This document shows positions 8,919 to 20,424 of a DNA stretch of 64,000 nucleotides, one piece after another; position 1 is the first letter of the stretch, and every line of letters starts with the position of its first letter. The notes below the pieces were generated by a model. That model had not been told where the DNA came from. It saw nothing but the letters and a program-made list of their open reading frames with translations, and did no database searches. A program made the translations under genes and the position numbers. The stretch comes from Bacteroidales bacterium (GTDB lineage Bacteria; Bacteroidota; Bacteroidia; Bacteroidales; UBA932): positions 22,584 through 86,583 of the forward strand of contig JAFQAT010000003.1 of assembly GCA_017399865.1 (NCBI GenBank), written 5' to 3'.

Positions 8919-10847
8919 ATGAAGAAAATACTTATAGCAATCGCTGCAGCGGCCCTCGCAGCATGCTCGGGCCCTGCATTCGATCCGGCATCCGTAGCTG
9001 ACGCTTCAGCGGAGCAGGTGACGCGCGTGGAACCGCTCTCATGGTGGACAGGCATGAAGATGCCTCTCCAGCTCCTCGTACAGGGAGAAGGCATTTCCGG
9101 CTTTGATGTGGCCATCGAAGGCGGCAAGGGCGTTTCTGTAGAGAAGGTAAATAAGGCGGACAGCCCGAACTATCTTTTTGTGGACGTGAAGATCGCGCCA
9201 AACGCAAAGCCCGGCACATATTACATCGTGTTCTCGAAGGACGGCCAGTCTTTCAAGTATCCGTATGAGATAGCGGCACGTGAGGCAGGCTCCGCAGAAC
9301 GAAGAAGCTTCACCACTGCGGACATGATCTACCTCATCATGCCTGACCGTTTCGCAAACGGCGACCCTTCGAACGACTCTGTGGATTCAATGAAGGAAAA
9401 GGTGAACCGCGACCTGCGTTTCGGCCGTCACGGCGGCGACATCCAAGGCATCATCGACCATCTCGACTACATCAGCGAGCTCGGCGCGACTGCGATCTGG
9501 TGCACCCCTCTTCTCGAGGACAACCTTCCAGCAGTGACATACCACGGATACGCATGTACTGACTACTACCATGTGGATCCGCGTTTCGGCGACAATGACC
9601 TTTTCAAGACATATGTAGAGAAGGCGCACGAGAAGGACCTCAAAATCATCATGGACATCGTCCCTAACCATGCCGGTTCTGGCCACTGGTGGATGGAAGA
9701 CACTCCTTTCAAGGACTGGTATCATGTGTTCGACACATATACAGGATCGAACATCGTGTTCTCTACCAACATGGATCCTAACGCTTCGAAGCAGGACCTC
9801 TACATCCAGGAAAGCGGCTGGTTCGACACCACCATGGTGGATATGAACCTCGACAACCCGTACATGCTGAAGTATTTCCAGCAGTGGGCTATCTGGTGGA
9901 TCGAGTGGGCTGACCTCGACGGATTCCGTGTGGATACATATCCGTATAACGAGAAGGATCCGATGTCGGAGTGGTGTGCTGCCGTCATGAACGAGTACCC
10001 GAACTTCAATATCGTAGGCGAGTGCTGGACAGCATCCATCCCTCAGCTTGCGTACTGGCAGGGCGGAAATGCGAACAAGGACGGATTTGATTCGCATCTT
10101 CCTTCGATCATGGACTTCCCGCTCCATGACGCCATGCGTGCAGGCCTCGTGGAGGACAATCCTGGCTGGGGCCAGGGTATCCTCAGGATCTATGACATCC
10201 TGTCACATGACTTCGTATATCATGATCTTTCGAAGATGCTCATATTCCCCGGAAACCATGATACCGAGCGTATCGCAGACGCTCTGGGCAAGAATCCGAA
10301 CCGCGTGAAGATCGCCATGACCCTCATGGCCACAATGCGAGGCATACCTCAGATCTTTGCCGGCGACGAGATCATGATGGTGTCGGACAACCTCCAGTAT
10401 CCTAGCGACCACGGAGGACTCCGCGTGGACTTCCCGGGCGGATGGCCCGGCGACGAGACCGACCTGTTCACAGCGGAAGGACGTGCCGCACAGACCCATA
10501 ATACCGACGGACTCAAGGTGCCTCAGGGCCAGGCTGCCGACCTTTTCGACTATGTGAGCCATCTCTTCCAGTGGAGAAAGACAAAGGATGTCATCCACAA
10601 TGGAAAGACCCTCCATTTCATGACCCGTGACAACACCTACGGCTTCTTCCGCTATGACGATGATGACGTTGTCTTCGTCTATGTGAACAATTCGAACGAG
10701 CCGAAGAATGTTCCTTGGACATATTACAAGGAGATTTCAGAAGGCCTTGCAGGCGGCGTGAATGTGGTTACAGGCGAGCCTTGCGATGTTTCGGATGCGA
10801 CTGTCGTCGGTCCTCAGTCAGTACTTGTTGTAGAATATAATCGTTAA
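8919..10847 (+). CDS. susA: SusA-like neopullulanase / cyclomaltodextrinase (GH13)
   Basis: Hydrolyses maltooligosaccharides, cyclodextrins or pullulan in the periplasm. The start at 8919 gives MKKILIAIAAAALAAC, a lipoprotein-like signal with Cys16; an upstream in-frame ATG at 8874 lies inside the amylase gene and is rejected. The protein is 642 aa: an N-terminal cyclomaltodextrinase-type beta domain (about 25-130), a GH13 barrel and a small C-terminal beta domain. Catalytic regions: DIVPNHAG, GFRVDTYP (D339), IVGECW (E368) and FPGNHDTE (D448). Its size and the next gene match the susA-susB pair of Bacteroides. The 1-nt gap to the amylase gene implies translational coupling. Confidence 0.9.
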   Translation: MKKILIAIAAAALAACSGPAFDPASVADASAEQVTRVEPLSWWTGMKMPLQLLVQGEGISGFDVAIEGGKGVSVEKVNKADSPNYLFVDVKIAPNAKPGTYYIVFSKDGQSFKYPYEIAAREAGSAERRSFTTADMIYLIMPDRFANGDPSNDSVDSMKEKVNRDLRFGRHGGDIQGIIDHLDYISELGATAIWCTPLLEDNLPAVTYHGYACTDYYHVDPRFGDNDLFKTYVEKAHEKDLKIIMDIVPNHAGSGHWWMEDTPFKDWYHVFDTYTGSNIVFSTNMDPNASKQDLYIQESGWFDTTMVDMNLDNPYMLKYFQQWAIWWIEWADLDGFRVDTYPYNEKDPMSEWCAAVMNEYPNFNIVGECWTASIPQLAYWQGGNANKDGFDSHLPSIMDFPLHDAMRAGLVEDNPGWGQGILRIYDILSHDFVYHDLSKMLIFPGNHDTERIADALGKNPNRVKIAMTLMATMRGIPQIFAGDEIMMVSDNLQYPSDHGGLRVDFPGGWPGDETDLFTAEGRAAQTHNTDGLKVPQGQAADLFDYVSHLFQWRKTKDVIHNGKTLHFMTRDNTYGFFRYDDDDVVFVYVNNSNEPKNVPWTYYKEISEGLAGGVNVVTGEPCDVSDATVVGPQSVLVVEYNR

Positions 10848-13055
<2,208 letters not shown>

Positions 13056-13069
13056 TCCTCTGACAGATA

Positions 13070-13152
13070 AACAGAAATCCCTCCGGATGCGGACGAGCGA
13101 AGCATTTACCTATGCTTCTGCGAAGCGAGCCGCATCCGGAGGGATTTCTGTT
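13070..13152. repeat. Composite hairpin, repeat family 1, copy B
   Basis: Perfect 23-bp arms (13070-13092 and 13130-13152) around a 37-nt loop. The loop is the reverse complement of the copy A loop with few changes; its inner stem is GAAGCAT (13099-13105) with ATGCTTC (13112-13118). It sits between the convergent ends of susB and the DPP-IV-like gene and could terminate both. The arm sequence bears no resemblance to the arms of copies A and D. Confidence 0.88.
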
Positions 13153-13169
13153 TCTATATAAGGGGTTAC

Positions 13170-15584
13170 CTATCGTTTAGGAATGTCGACCGATTTTTCG
13201 CTCTGGCCCTTGAGGTGCTCGGAGAAGTAGTCGACCATGCGCCAGTAGAAATACTCGTTCATGTCGCCGAAGCTGTGCCTCTGCTGCGGCAGCATGAGCA
13301 TGTCGAATCTTTTGCCGGCCCTGATCAGGGCATTCACTACGCGGGTCGTGTTGCCCGGATGGACATTGTCGTCGATGTCTCCATGGACAAGAAGAAGATG
13401 GCCCTTGAGGTTCTTCGCGATCTCCGGATTGGTGCCGATCTTATATACGAAGGTAGTGTCTCCCTTCTCGCTGACGGTCTCCTTTACGCCATGGTGGGTC
13501 TCGCTCCACCAGCGGTTGTAGATCGTGTTGTCATGGTTTCCTGCGCATGAAACGGCTACCTTGAAGAAGTCAGGATACTGGCAGATGGCAGCTGTACTCA
13601 TGAATCCTCCGCCCGAATGGCCGTGGATTCCGACCCTGTCGATGTCGATGAACGGATGGCGGTTCGCAAGCTGCTCGATCGCATACTTATGGTCGGCCAG
13701 AGGATAGTCCCTCATGTTGCCGTAACCGTAGTTGTGGTACCATTTCGACCTGCTCGGATGGCCTCCGCGCTGACCTACAGATATGACAATGAATCCTGCC
13801 TGAGCCAGACGGTCTGTACGCACGCTCATGCGTGTGAACGGATAATATACTGCCTCTACCTGAGGACCAGGATATACATAGTCCACTATAGGATAGACCT
13901 TTGTCGAGTCGAAGTCAAAAGGCTTGTACATGACTCCGTAAAGGTCTGTTACGCCGTCAGCAGCCTTGACCTTGAAGAGTTCAGGGAATTTGTATCCGTT
14001 CGCGAACAGCTGTGAGAAATCGCTCTCCTGGATGTCCATGACCTTCTTTCCGGTGTTGTCCAGAAGCACGCACATAGGGACGGTGTTGATCCTCGAATAA
14101 TTGTCGACCACGAACTTCGCGTCGTCATCGACCTCGACCTGATGGAAGAAGTCTCCCTTGGTGATCTGGGTAAGTCCGCTTCCGTCGAGGTTAGCCTTAT
14201 AAAGATGCTCGTAATACGGATTCTCGTCCGCATTCCTTCCGTTGGCTGTGAAATATACCGTGCGTGCCTTCTCGTCCACCTTCAGGATCTCCTCCACATG
14301 CCAAGGTCCCTTGGTTATGCGGTTCTTGAGATTACCCTTGTCGTCGTAGAGGTACAGATGGGCCCAGCCGTCGCGCTCGCTCCAGTGGATAAGTTCCTTC
14401 CCGCCAGCGAGTGTTTTCAGAGGACGTGTCTCCTGATATGTGTTCATCCTTTCCTCGATCACAGGCACGATGCTGTCCTGGCCGACGGTGTATGAGCATA
14501 TGTCGATGCGGTAAAGGTCACGGCTGCTGCGGGTCAGGAAGAACCTTCCGTCGTCTCCCTGCCATATTGTCGGCCTTTCCTCCATATCCCTCTGCTTCTG
14601 CTCGAGCGGACGTCTTTCCAGTCCGAGGGACTGGTCCTTGTATGCCGATGTCCTGATCTCCTTGCGGCTGTTGTCCTTCATGTCGAAGATGTACAGATGG
14701 TCTACAGGCGCTTCCTTCTCTCCAGGCATCTGGTACTTGTAGGTTTCGAGGGTAGGACGAGGGTTCGACATCACGTTCAGAACCCATAGGTCCTTGACTG
14801 CGCGCTCGTCGGTAAGGACGGTGACGAAATATCTTGAGTCCGGCGACCACATTCCGTATACCGCGCGTCTCTTTCCGTTGCATAGGGTGTCGGTGTTCAC
14901 TGTCTTGTAAGGCATTCCGTAACCGAAATCCTTTACTCCGTCGTCGGTGATCTGAGTCTCCACTATCGTGGAATCCTTCTCGTCCTTGCGCGCCTTCTGG
15001 TAGTCTTCGTAGCTCATCCTGTAGAGGTTGAGGTCCTTTGCATAGACGACTGTCTTCCTGTCAGGGGAGATGGAACCCCAGCTGAGGCGCTTAGGATCCT
15101 TTTCCTTGTCCTTCAGATGGGTCAGTGTTTGAGTAGGGTAATCATATGAGAAGTAGAAGACTTCCTTTTCCTTCTTTCCCTTCTCGTTCTTTACCTCTTT
15201 GGTGGAAGTCACTTCGAAAGTGAACGTCTTGCCGTCTTCCTTGGCCTTGAGGTTGCGGATAGGGAGGTGCCGTGCCTCAAACGGGTCCTTCACTGTTTCG
15301 GTAAGCTGTGCGGCAAGCTCGTCCCTGTCAAACAGAGGCGTCTTTGTCCTTTTCGCCGGGTCCACCACATACCACTGGGTTCCGTCGCTGGTCTTGTACT
15401 CGTACCAGAAGCAGTTTCCTTGCTGGAACCAGTGCGGGTCTACGGTCGTAGAGAAAAGCATTGTGTTCAATTTGGACTGGGTGAACTTCTCTGCCTGTAG
15501 GTATTCCGGCAGCCTGTCCTGTGCGTAAGCCGCTGCTGCACTGAAAGATGCAGCGGCAAGAATCATGATCAGAAATCTTTTCAT
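13170..15584 (-). CDS. S9 family peptidase (dipeptidyl peptidase IV-like)
   Basis: Secreted serine exopeptidase of the prolyl oligopeptidase clan, expected to remove N-terminal dipeptides in the periplasm. At 804 aa it has a classical signal peptide (MKRFLIMILAAASFSAAAAYAQ), an N-terminal eight-bladed beta-propeller region (about 50-530, with repeated WSPDSRY- and VYFTANG-like strands) and a C-terminal alpha/beta-hydrolase domain. The catalytic triad is visible: Ser in GIHGHSGGGF, Asp in HGDIDDNVHP and His in QQRHSFGD. It is divergent from uvrA (63 nt between starts) and convergent with susB across a shared hairpin. It probably belongs to general peptide breakdown. Confidence 0.9.
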   Translation of the reverse strand: MKRFLIMILAAASFSAAAAYAQDRLPEYLQAEKFTQSKLNTMLFSTTVDPHWFQQGNCFWYEYKTSDGTQWYVVDPAKRTKTPLFDRDELAAQLTETVKDPFEARHLPIRNLKAKEDGKTFTFEVTSTKEVKNEKGKKEKEVFYFSYDYPTQTLTHLKDKEKDPKRLSWGSISPDRKTVVYAKDLNLYRMSYEDYQKARKDEKDSTIVETQITDDGVKDFGYGMPYKTVNTDTLCNGKRRAVYGMWSPDSRYFVTVLTDERAVKDLWVLNVMSNPRPTLETYKYQMPGEKEAPVDHLYIFDMKDNSRKEIRTSAYKDQSLGLERRPLEQKQRDMEERPTIWQGDDGRFFLTRSSRDLYRIDICSYTVGQDSIVPVIEERMNTYQETRPLKTLAGGKELIHWSERDGWAHLYLYDDKGNLKNRITKGPWHVEEILKVDEKARTVYFTANGRNADENPYYEHLYKANLDGSGLTQITKGDFFHQVEVDDDAKFVVDNYSRINTVPMCVLLDNTGKKVMDIQESDFSQLFANGYKFPELFKVKAADGVTDLYGVMYKPFDFDSTKVYPIVDYVYPGPQVEAVYYPFTRMSVRTDRLAQAGFIVISVGQRGGHPSRSKWYHNYGYGNMRDYPLADHKYAIEQLANRHPFIDIDRVGIHGHSGGGFMSTAAICQYPDFFKVAVSCAGNHDNTIYNRWWSETHHGVKETVSEKGDTTFVYKIGTNPEIAKNLKGHLLLVHGDIDDNVHPGNTTRVVNALIRAGKRFDMLMLPQQRHSFGDMNEYFYWRMVDYFSEHLKGQSEKSVDIPKR

Positions 15585-15632
15585 CGGTCTGTCCGTTAAA
15601 TGTTATCGGTGATAAATTTACGAATAATTTCA

Positions 15633-15640
15633 TATATTTG
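15633..15640 (+). promoter_or_regulatory. -7 box TATATTTG in front of uvrA
   Basis: An exact TAnnTTTG match ending 7 nt before the uvrA ATG at 15648. If used, transcription would start at or within a few bases of the start codon, giving a leaderless or nearly leaderless mRNA. No convincing TTTG lies at the -33 position. Confidence 0.45.
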
Positions 15641-15647
15641 TATTCTT

Positions 15648-18545
15648 ATGGACAAGAAGAAGGATTATATAGAGATAAGGGGAGCGAAAGCCCATAACCT
15701 CAAGGGTGCGTCGCTGTCGGTTCCGCGCGACAGCTTTGTCGTCGTGACCGGACTCAGCGGCAGCGGAAAGTCCTCCCTTGCATTCGACACCATATACGCC
15801 GAAGGCCAGCGCAGGTATATGGACACATTGTCCACATATGCCAAGCATTTCATGGGCATACTGGAAAAGCCGGAGGTCGAGTCCATCACGGGCCTCAGCC
15901 CGATAATAGCAATAGAGCAGAAGACCACGGGAAACAATCCGCGCTCGACCGTCGGAACCATAACTGAAATATACGACTTCCTGCGTCTTCTTTATGCGAG
16001 GGCGTCGACCGCCTATTCTCCGCAGACCGGCAGGCCTATGGTCCGCTACAGCGACGAGCAGATAGTCTCGCTCATAATGGAGAATTATTCAGGCCGCAAA
16101 TGCTATCTCCTGTCTCCTGTCGTAAAGGGTCGAAAGGGCCATTACAAGGAGCTTATCGAGCTGATGCGCAAGAGGGGATATACCCAGGCACGCATCGATG
16201 GCGAACTTGTGGAACTGAATGAAATCACTGCCCTGGACCGTTACAAGGCCCATTTCATCGAGATGGTAGTGGACCGTCTGAAGCCTTCGCAGAAGGATGA
16301 GAAACGCATCAAGGATTCTGTGATGTCGGCCTTGAACTACGGAAAGGGCTCGCTTGCAATCCTTGATCAGGAGACCGGCGAGGTCCACCATTATTCGAAA
16401 CATCTGGTATGTCCCGATACGGGAATATCTCTGGCGGAACCGGCTCCTCATTCCTTCTCTTTCAATTCTCCGCAGGGATACTGCCCTCATTGCAAGGGTC
16501 TGGGAATCATAGTCGATGTCAATATGGATACGATCATCCCGGACCGTTCGGTCTCGATCGCCGATGGCGGCATAGTGCCGCTCGGCAAGATCCGCGAGAC
16601 CAAGAAGTTCGATGTCATCAGGTCCATTGCACGAAAATACAATTTCTCGCTTTACGACCCGATTGAGGTGCTTCCGGACGAGGTTGTGTCGCTGATAGTC
16701 TTCGGCTCCGACGAGCTTTTCAGAGTGGGGGAGGGAGCGTCTTCCGAGATGGTGAGCTTCGGAGGCATAGTGGATGACATCCATGACAAGATAACATGTC
16801 CTGTGTGCGGAGGTACCCGTCTGAACAAGGAAACGGAATATTTCAAGATAGACGGAAAGACGATTTCCGAAGTGGCTGCGATGGAGATTTCGCAGCTGCG
16901 TGACTGGCTTTTCTCTCTGGACGGCATTCTGGGCAAGAGGGAAAGCACCATCGCACGCGATATTCTCAAGGAACTTAAGGACAGGGTGCAGTTCCTGCTT
17001 GATGTGGGTCTGGACTATCTGTCTCTGGACCGTGCCACGGCCTCTCTCTCAGGAGGTGAGAGCCAGAGAATCAGACTTGCGACCCAGATCGGCTCGAAAC
17101 TGGTCAATGTGCTTTACATACTGGATGAGCCTTCGATCGGCCTTCACCAGAGGGATAACCGCAAGCTCATAGCTTCCTTGAAGAAGCTTCGCGACGAGGG
17201 CAATTCCGTGATGGTCGTCGAGCATGATGCCGAGACCATGATGGCGGCGGACTGGCTTGTGGATGTGGGCCCGGGGGCCGGTGATGCCGGCGGGCGCATC
17301 TGTTTCAGCGGCCCGCTGTCCTTAGTAGGCATTTCCGGGAGTCCGGAATCCGCTTCGCAGAGTATTGGGGGAAATGCTCCGCAGGATCATGCTGCCGGTG
17401 GAACTGCGGCATGTCATTCTGACTATCCTTCTTGTCATTCTGAACGAAGTGAAGAATCTTTGCCGGTCATCATGGGACCGTCGACGACGCTGGAGTATCT
17501 GCGTGGCGAGAAGACGATCGAGGTGCCGGCCGAGCGCCGTATCGGCAACGGACTGACCCTCGGAATCAGGGGAGCGAGAGGAAACAACCTGAAGGATGTA
17601 GATGTGGACTTCCCGCTGGGAATGCTGATCGGAATCAGCGGAGTCAGCGGCAGCGGCAAGTCTTCTCTGATAAACGAGACCCTGATGCCTGTCCTGAAGA
17701 ACAAGTTCTACAACGCGAAACTGCAGCCTCTGCCGTATGGAAGCATTGTCGGGGTAGGCAACATCGACAAGCTCATCGAAATAGACCAAAGTCCGATCGG
17801 ACGCACTCCGAGGAGTAATCCTGCTACATTTACCGGAGTCTTCAACGACATCCGAAACCTTTTTGAAGCGACTCCTGACGCCAAGGTGCGCGGCTTCAAG
17901 GCCGGCAGGTTCTCTTTCAATGTGCCAGGAGGCCGTTGCGAGGAATGTAAAGGCGCCGGAATCAAGGTCATCGAGATGAATTTCCTTCCGTCCGTGAATG
18001 TCGTCTGCAACGAATGTCGCGGAAGAAGATACAAGAACGACACCCTTGCAGTAAAGTACAAGGGCAAGAACATAAACGACGTGCTCGAGATGCCGATAAG
18101 CGAAGCGTACGAATTCTTTGCGAATGTCCCTTCCATCGCCCAGAAACTCAAGGCTCTGGTTGATGTCGGTCTCGGCTATGTCCGTCTCGGACAGTCCGCC
18201 GTGACCCTTTCCGGCGGCGAGAGCCAGCGAATGAAGCTTGCTTCAGAGCTGGCAAAGCGGAGCACGGGAAACACCCTGTACATTCTGGACGAGCCGACCA
18301 CCGGACTGCATTTCGATGACATAAAGGTTCTTCTCGAAGTGCTCCAGCAGCTTGTCGACCAGGGCAATACCGTTATCGTCATCGAACACAACCTCGATGT
18401 CCTGAAGTCCGTAGATTACATCTTCGACATGGGACCTGAAGGCGGAAAGAAGGGAGGAATGATAATTGCGGAAGGTACTCCCGAACAGCTGGCCGACAAC
18501 CCTGATTCGGTGACCGGCCCTTTCCTGAAAGAAATACTATTGTAA
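15648..18545 (+). CDS. uvrA: UvrA-family excinuclease ABC subunit A with a repeat-derived insertion
   Basis: DNA-damage recognition ATPase of nucleotide excision repair, 965 aa. The ATG at 15648 is chosen because UvrA homology ([20 protein letters not shown]) begins there; an in-frame ATG at 15600 would add 16 non-homologous residues. Two ABC modules are present: Walker [10 protein letters not shown] and GVSGSGKSS, signatures [12 protein letters not shown] and [12 protein letters not shown]. The second zinc finger is intact (CEECKG and CNECRG). The first has CPDT in place of its first CxxC, before CPHCKG. Residues about 558-605 form a low-complexity linker encoded by two dispersed repeats, with [16 protein letters not shown]. 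The altered finger may mark a Bacteroidota UvrA paralogue. Confidence 0.93.
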   Translation: MDKKKDYIEIRGAKAHNLKGASLSVPRDSFVVVTGLSGSGKSSLAFDTIYAEGQRRYMDTLSTYAKHFMGILEKPEVESITGLSPIIAIEQKTTGNNPRSTVGTITEIYDFLRLLYARASTAYSPQTGRPMVRYSDEQIVSLIMENYSGRKCYLLSPVVKGRKGHYKELIELMRKRGYTQARIDGELVELNEITALDRYKAHFIEMVVDRLKPSQKDEKRIKDSVMSALNYGKGSLAILDQETGEVHHYSKHLVCPDTGISLAEPAPHSFSFNSPQGYCPHCKGLGIIVDVNMDTIIPDRSVSIADGGIVPLGKIRETKKFDVIRSIARKYNFSLYDPIEVLPDEVVSLIVFGSDELFRVGEGASSEMVSFGGIVDDIHDKITCPVCGGTRLNKETEYFKIDGKTISEVAAMEISQLRDWLFSLDGILGKRESTIARDILKELKDRVQFLLDVGLDYLSLDRATASLSGGESQRIRLATQIGSKLVNVLYILDEPSIGLHQRDNRKLIASLKKLRDEGNSVMVVEHDAETMMAADWLVDVGPGAGDAGGRICFSGPLSLVGISGSPESASQSIGGNAPQDHAAGGTAACHSDYPSCHSERSEESLPVIMGPSTTLEYLRGEKTIEVPAERRIGNGLTLGIRGARGNNLKDVDVDFPLGMLIGISGVSGSGKSSLINETLMPVLKNKFYNAKLQPLPYGSIVGVGNIDKLIEIDQSPIGRTPRSNPATFTGVFNDIRNLFEATPDAKVRGFKAGRFSFNVPGGRCEECKGAGIKVIEMNFLPSVNVVCNECRGRRYKNDTLAVKYKGKNINDVLEMPISEAYEFFANVPSIAQKLKALVDVGLGYVRLGQSAVTLSGGESQRMKLASELAKRSTGNTLYILDEPTTGLHFDDIKVLLEVLQQLVDQGNTVIVIEHNLDVLKSVDYIFDMGPEGGKKGGMIIAEGTPEQLADNPDSVTGPFLKEILL
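17351..17382. repeat. Family 1 loop core inside uvrA (copy C, no arms)
   Basis: This stretch of uvrA reads CGCTTCGCAG, a variable stretch, then GGGGGAAATGCTCCGC. It resembles the loop of copy A (CGCTACGCAGAAG...GGGGAAATGCTTCGCTCC). The inner stem is degenerate and there are no matching outer arms. It is translated in frame within the uvrA linker, next to another dispersed repeat. Confidence 0.55.
17433..17461. repeat. Dispersed 29-nt repeat (in uvrA)
   Basis: A 29-nt sequence beginning TGTCATTCTGAACGAAG and ending GAAGAATCTTT. An identical copy lies at 38908-38936. It has a small inverted repeat (ATTCT with AGAAT). A partial copy of its first 11 nt lies 21 nt upstream (17412-17422), giving the tandem peptides CHSDYPS and CHSERSE. 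It is translated in frame in uvrA. Confidence 0.85.
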
Positions 18546-18645
18546 AACATAAATGTCTGATTGTTAACTATTTATGAAAACCGCGTGCTCCCCTTTGGCG
18601 GCACGTATATTCGGTAAGTTGTTGATATATTGGAGGATACGAAAT

Positions 18646-20358
18646 ATGGAAGAAATCAGAATCTGGTGCGAAAACAGCGGCTCGTATGAGAAGGTCGCGA
18701 TGGGCACGACATTGAATGAGGTGGCGGAACGTATATGCCCGACTGTCGATGGCGGGAACGGATGCGCACTGCCGGTGCTGGCAGCTCTAGTGGACAACAA
18801 GCTCAAGTCTCTGGACTATAAGATCATCAATCCTCATAATGTCCGTTTTGTGGGATATGACCATCCTGACGGCCGCCGTACGTACATCAGGTCGCTGTGC
18901 TTCGTGCTCCAGAATGTGGTGCGCGAGATGTATCCTTCCAAAGTGCTGGCCATCGATTATTCCCTTCCGAGCGGGCTTTATTGCGAGATCCGTGAGGTCG
19001 AGCCGATGGAGGACGGTCGTCCGAAGGTCTATTATGTCACTGACGATGAACTGGAGAAGATCGAGGCCAGGATGCATGAGATAGTGGCTGCAGACCTTCC
19101 GTTCAGGAAGGTGATGATGAGCCTGAGTGAATGCGAGAAGCTGTATTCTGCCAACAACCAGATCCAGAAGGTGAATCTGCATAAAAGCATCGGCAGGTTT
19201 AACTATAATGTGTATTTTCTTGACGGAAAGGCAGATACATTCTATGGACCGCTGACTCCTTCCACCGGGGTACTGACAACCTTCAACATCATGGGCTTCA
19301 ACGACGGATTCTGTCTGCAGTATCCTATGGACGGAGATCCGGGCAAGGTGCTGCCGATGAAACGGCAGTCGAAGCTTGCCACTGCCCTTAAGGAGCATTC
19401 GGACTGGTGCTCTGTCATGGGCGTGCGCGGAGTCGGCATGCTGAACAGCAAGGTACGTGACGGAAGCATCGTGGATCTGATCAATCTTTCGGAAGCTCTT
19501 CATGAGAGGAAATATGCCGACATAGCGGACCAGATATATGAAAGGCGCGGCAGCGTGAAGATAGTCTTCATCGCCGGACCTTCGAGCAGCGGAAAGACGT
19601 CGACCTCTAAAAGGCTTGCCATCCAGTGCCGTATTCTCGGCCTGAATCCTAAGGTGATCGAGCTGGACAATTACTTTGTAGACCGTGAAAGGACGCCCCG
19701 TGACGAGAAAGGCGAATATGATTTCGAGGCTCTGAACGCGATGGACCTTGACCTTCTGGGACGTCAGCTGAACGAACTGCTGGAAGGAAAGGAAGTGGAG
19801 ATACCGCGTTTCGATTTCAGGGAGGGTCGTCAGCTTTTTGAGGGCAACATGATGCAGCTGCATGAAAAGGATATCCTCATCATGGAAGGAATCCATGCCT
19901 TGAATCCGGCTATGATACCGGGAGTGGATCCGTCCAAGGTGTTCCGTGTATATGCTTCGGCCCTTACGTCGCTATCTATAGACGAGAACAACAACATCTC
20001 TACGTCCGACAACAGGATGCTCCGCCGCATGGTCCGTGACAACCGCACCAGAGGTGTCGTCCCTGAAGATACCATCATGAGATGGCAGAGTGTGCGCAGG
20101 GGAGAGAACAGGAACATATTCCCGTTCCAGGAGAATGCGGATGCCGTCTTCAATTCGGCACATATCTTCGAGCTGCCGGTGCTGAAATACTATGCAGAGC
20201 CGCTTCTTCGCCGCATCTCGCCGTCTTCGCCGGCATATACCGAAGCTGCCAGGATGTTGAAGTTCCTGGATTATATCGTGGCCCTTTCTCCGTCTGAGAT
20301 AGCCGCCATCCCTCCGACCTCCATCCTCCGCGAGTTCATCGACGGCCAGACCCTCTGA
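18646..20358 (+). CDS. TGS-domain nucleoside (uridine-type) kinase, PRK/Udk superfamily
   Basis: A 570-aa protein with an N-terminal TGS-like domain (MEEIRIWCENSGSYEKVAMGTTLNEVA), a middle segment resembling the threonyl-tRNA synthetase N2 editing-like region, and a C-terminal phosphoribulokinase/uridine kinase domain from about residue 300. The kinase part has Walker A GPSSSGKTST, the Walker B-like IMEGIHALNP and RDNRTRGVVPEDTIMRW. The start is set by ATG 18646, preceded by GGAGG at 18632; an upstream ATG at 18574 lacks this. It likely phosphorylates a nucleoside, perhaps uridine, but the substrate and the role of the TGS/N2 part are inferred from family only. It is convergent with a hydrolase gene. 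Confidence 0.8.
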   Translation: MEEIRIWCENSGSYEKVAMGTTLNEVAERICPTVDGGNGCALPVLAALVDNKLKSLDYKIINPHNVRFVGYDHPDGRRTYIRSLCFVLQNVVREMYPSKVLAIDYSLPSGLYCEIREVEPMEDGRPKVYYVTDDELEKIEARMHEIVAADLPFRKVMMSLSECEKLYSANNQIQKVNLHKSIGRFNYNVYFLDGKADTFYGPLTPSTGVLTTFNIMGFNDGFCLQYPMDGDPGKVLPMKRQSKLATALKEHSDWCSVMGVRGVGMLNSKVRDGSIVDLINLSEALHERKYADIADQIYERRGSVKIVFIAGPSSSGKTSTSKRLAIQCRILGLNPKVIELDNYFVDRERTPRDEKGEYDFEALNAMDLDLLGRQLNELLEGKEVEIPRFDFREGRQLFEGNMMQLHEKDILIMEGIHALNPAMIPGVDPSKVFRVYASALTSLSIDENNNISTSDNRMLRRMVRDNRTRGVVPEDTIMRWQSVRRGENRNIFPFQENADAVFNSAHIFELPVLKYYAEPLLRRISPSSPAYTEAARMLKFLDYIVALSPSEIAAIPPTSILREFIDGQTL

Positions 20359-20364
20359 TTCCAT

Positions 20365-20381
20365 CCTTCGGAAGGATGCTC
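20365..20381. terminator. Small hairpin between convergent genes
   Basis: CATCCTT-CGG-AAGGATG, a 7-bp stem with a 3-nt loop, a few bases after the nucleoside kinase stop and 44 nt before the end of the opposing hydrolase gene. No T-run follows. A weak bidirectional terminator is possible. Confidence 0.4.
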
Positions 20382-20424
20382 GAAAGTGTGATTTGCGGGC
20401 GCTGGGCTGGGGTGCTGACGGAAA

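Noticed and set aside
18582-18606. Hairpin CGTGC...GCACG after uvrA as a strong terminator
   Set aside because: The stem is only 5 bp before a mismatch and there is no T-run; its likeness to the malQ terminator (GCGTGCTCCCC) may be chance.
18787-19896. Long minus-strand ORF (369 aa) opposite the nucleoside kinase gene
   Set aside because: It lies fully antisense to a well-supported gene, has no family motif, and reflects codon bias of the coding strand.
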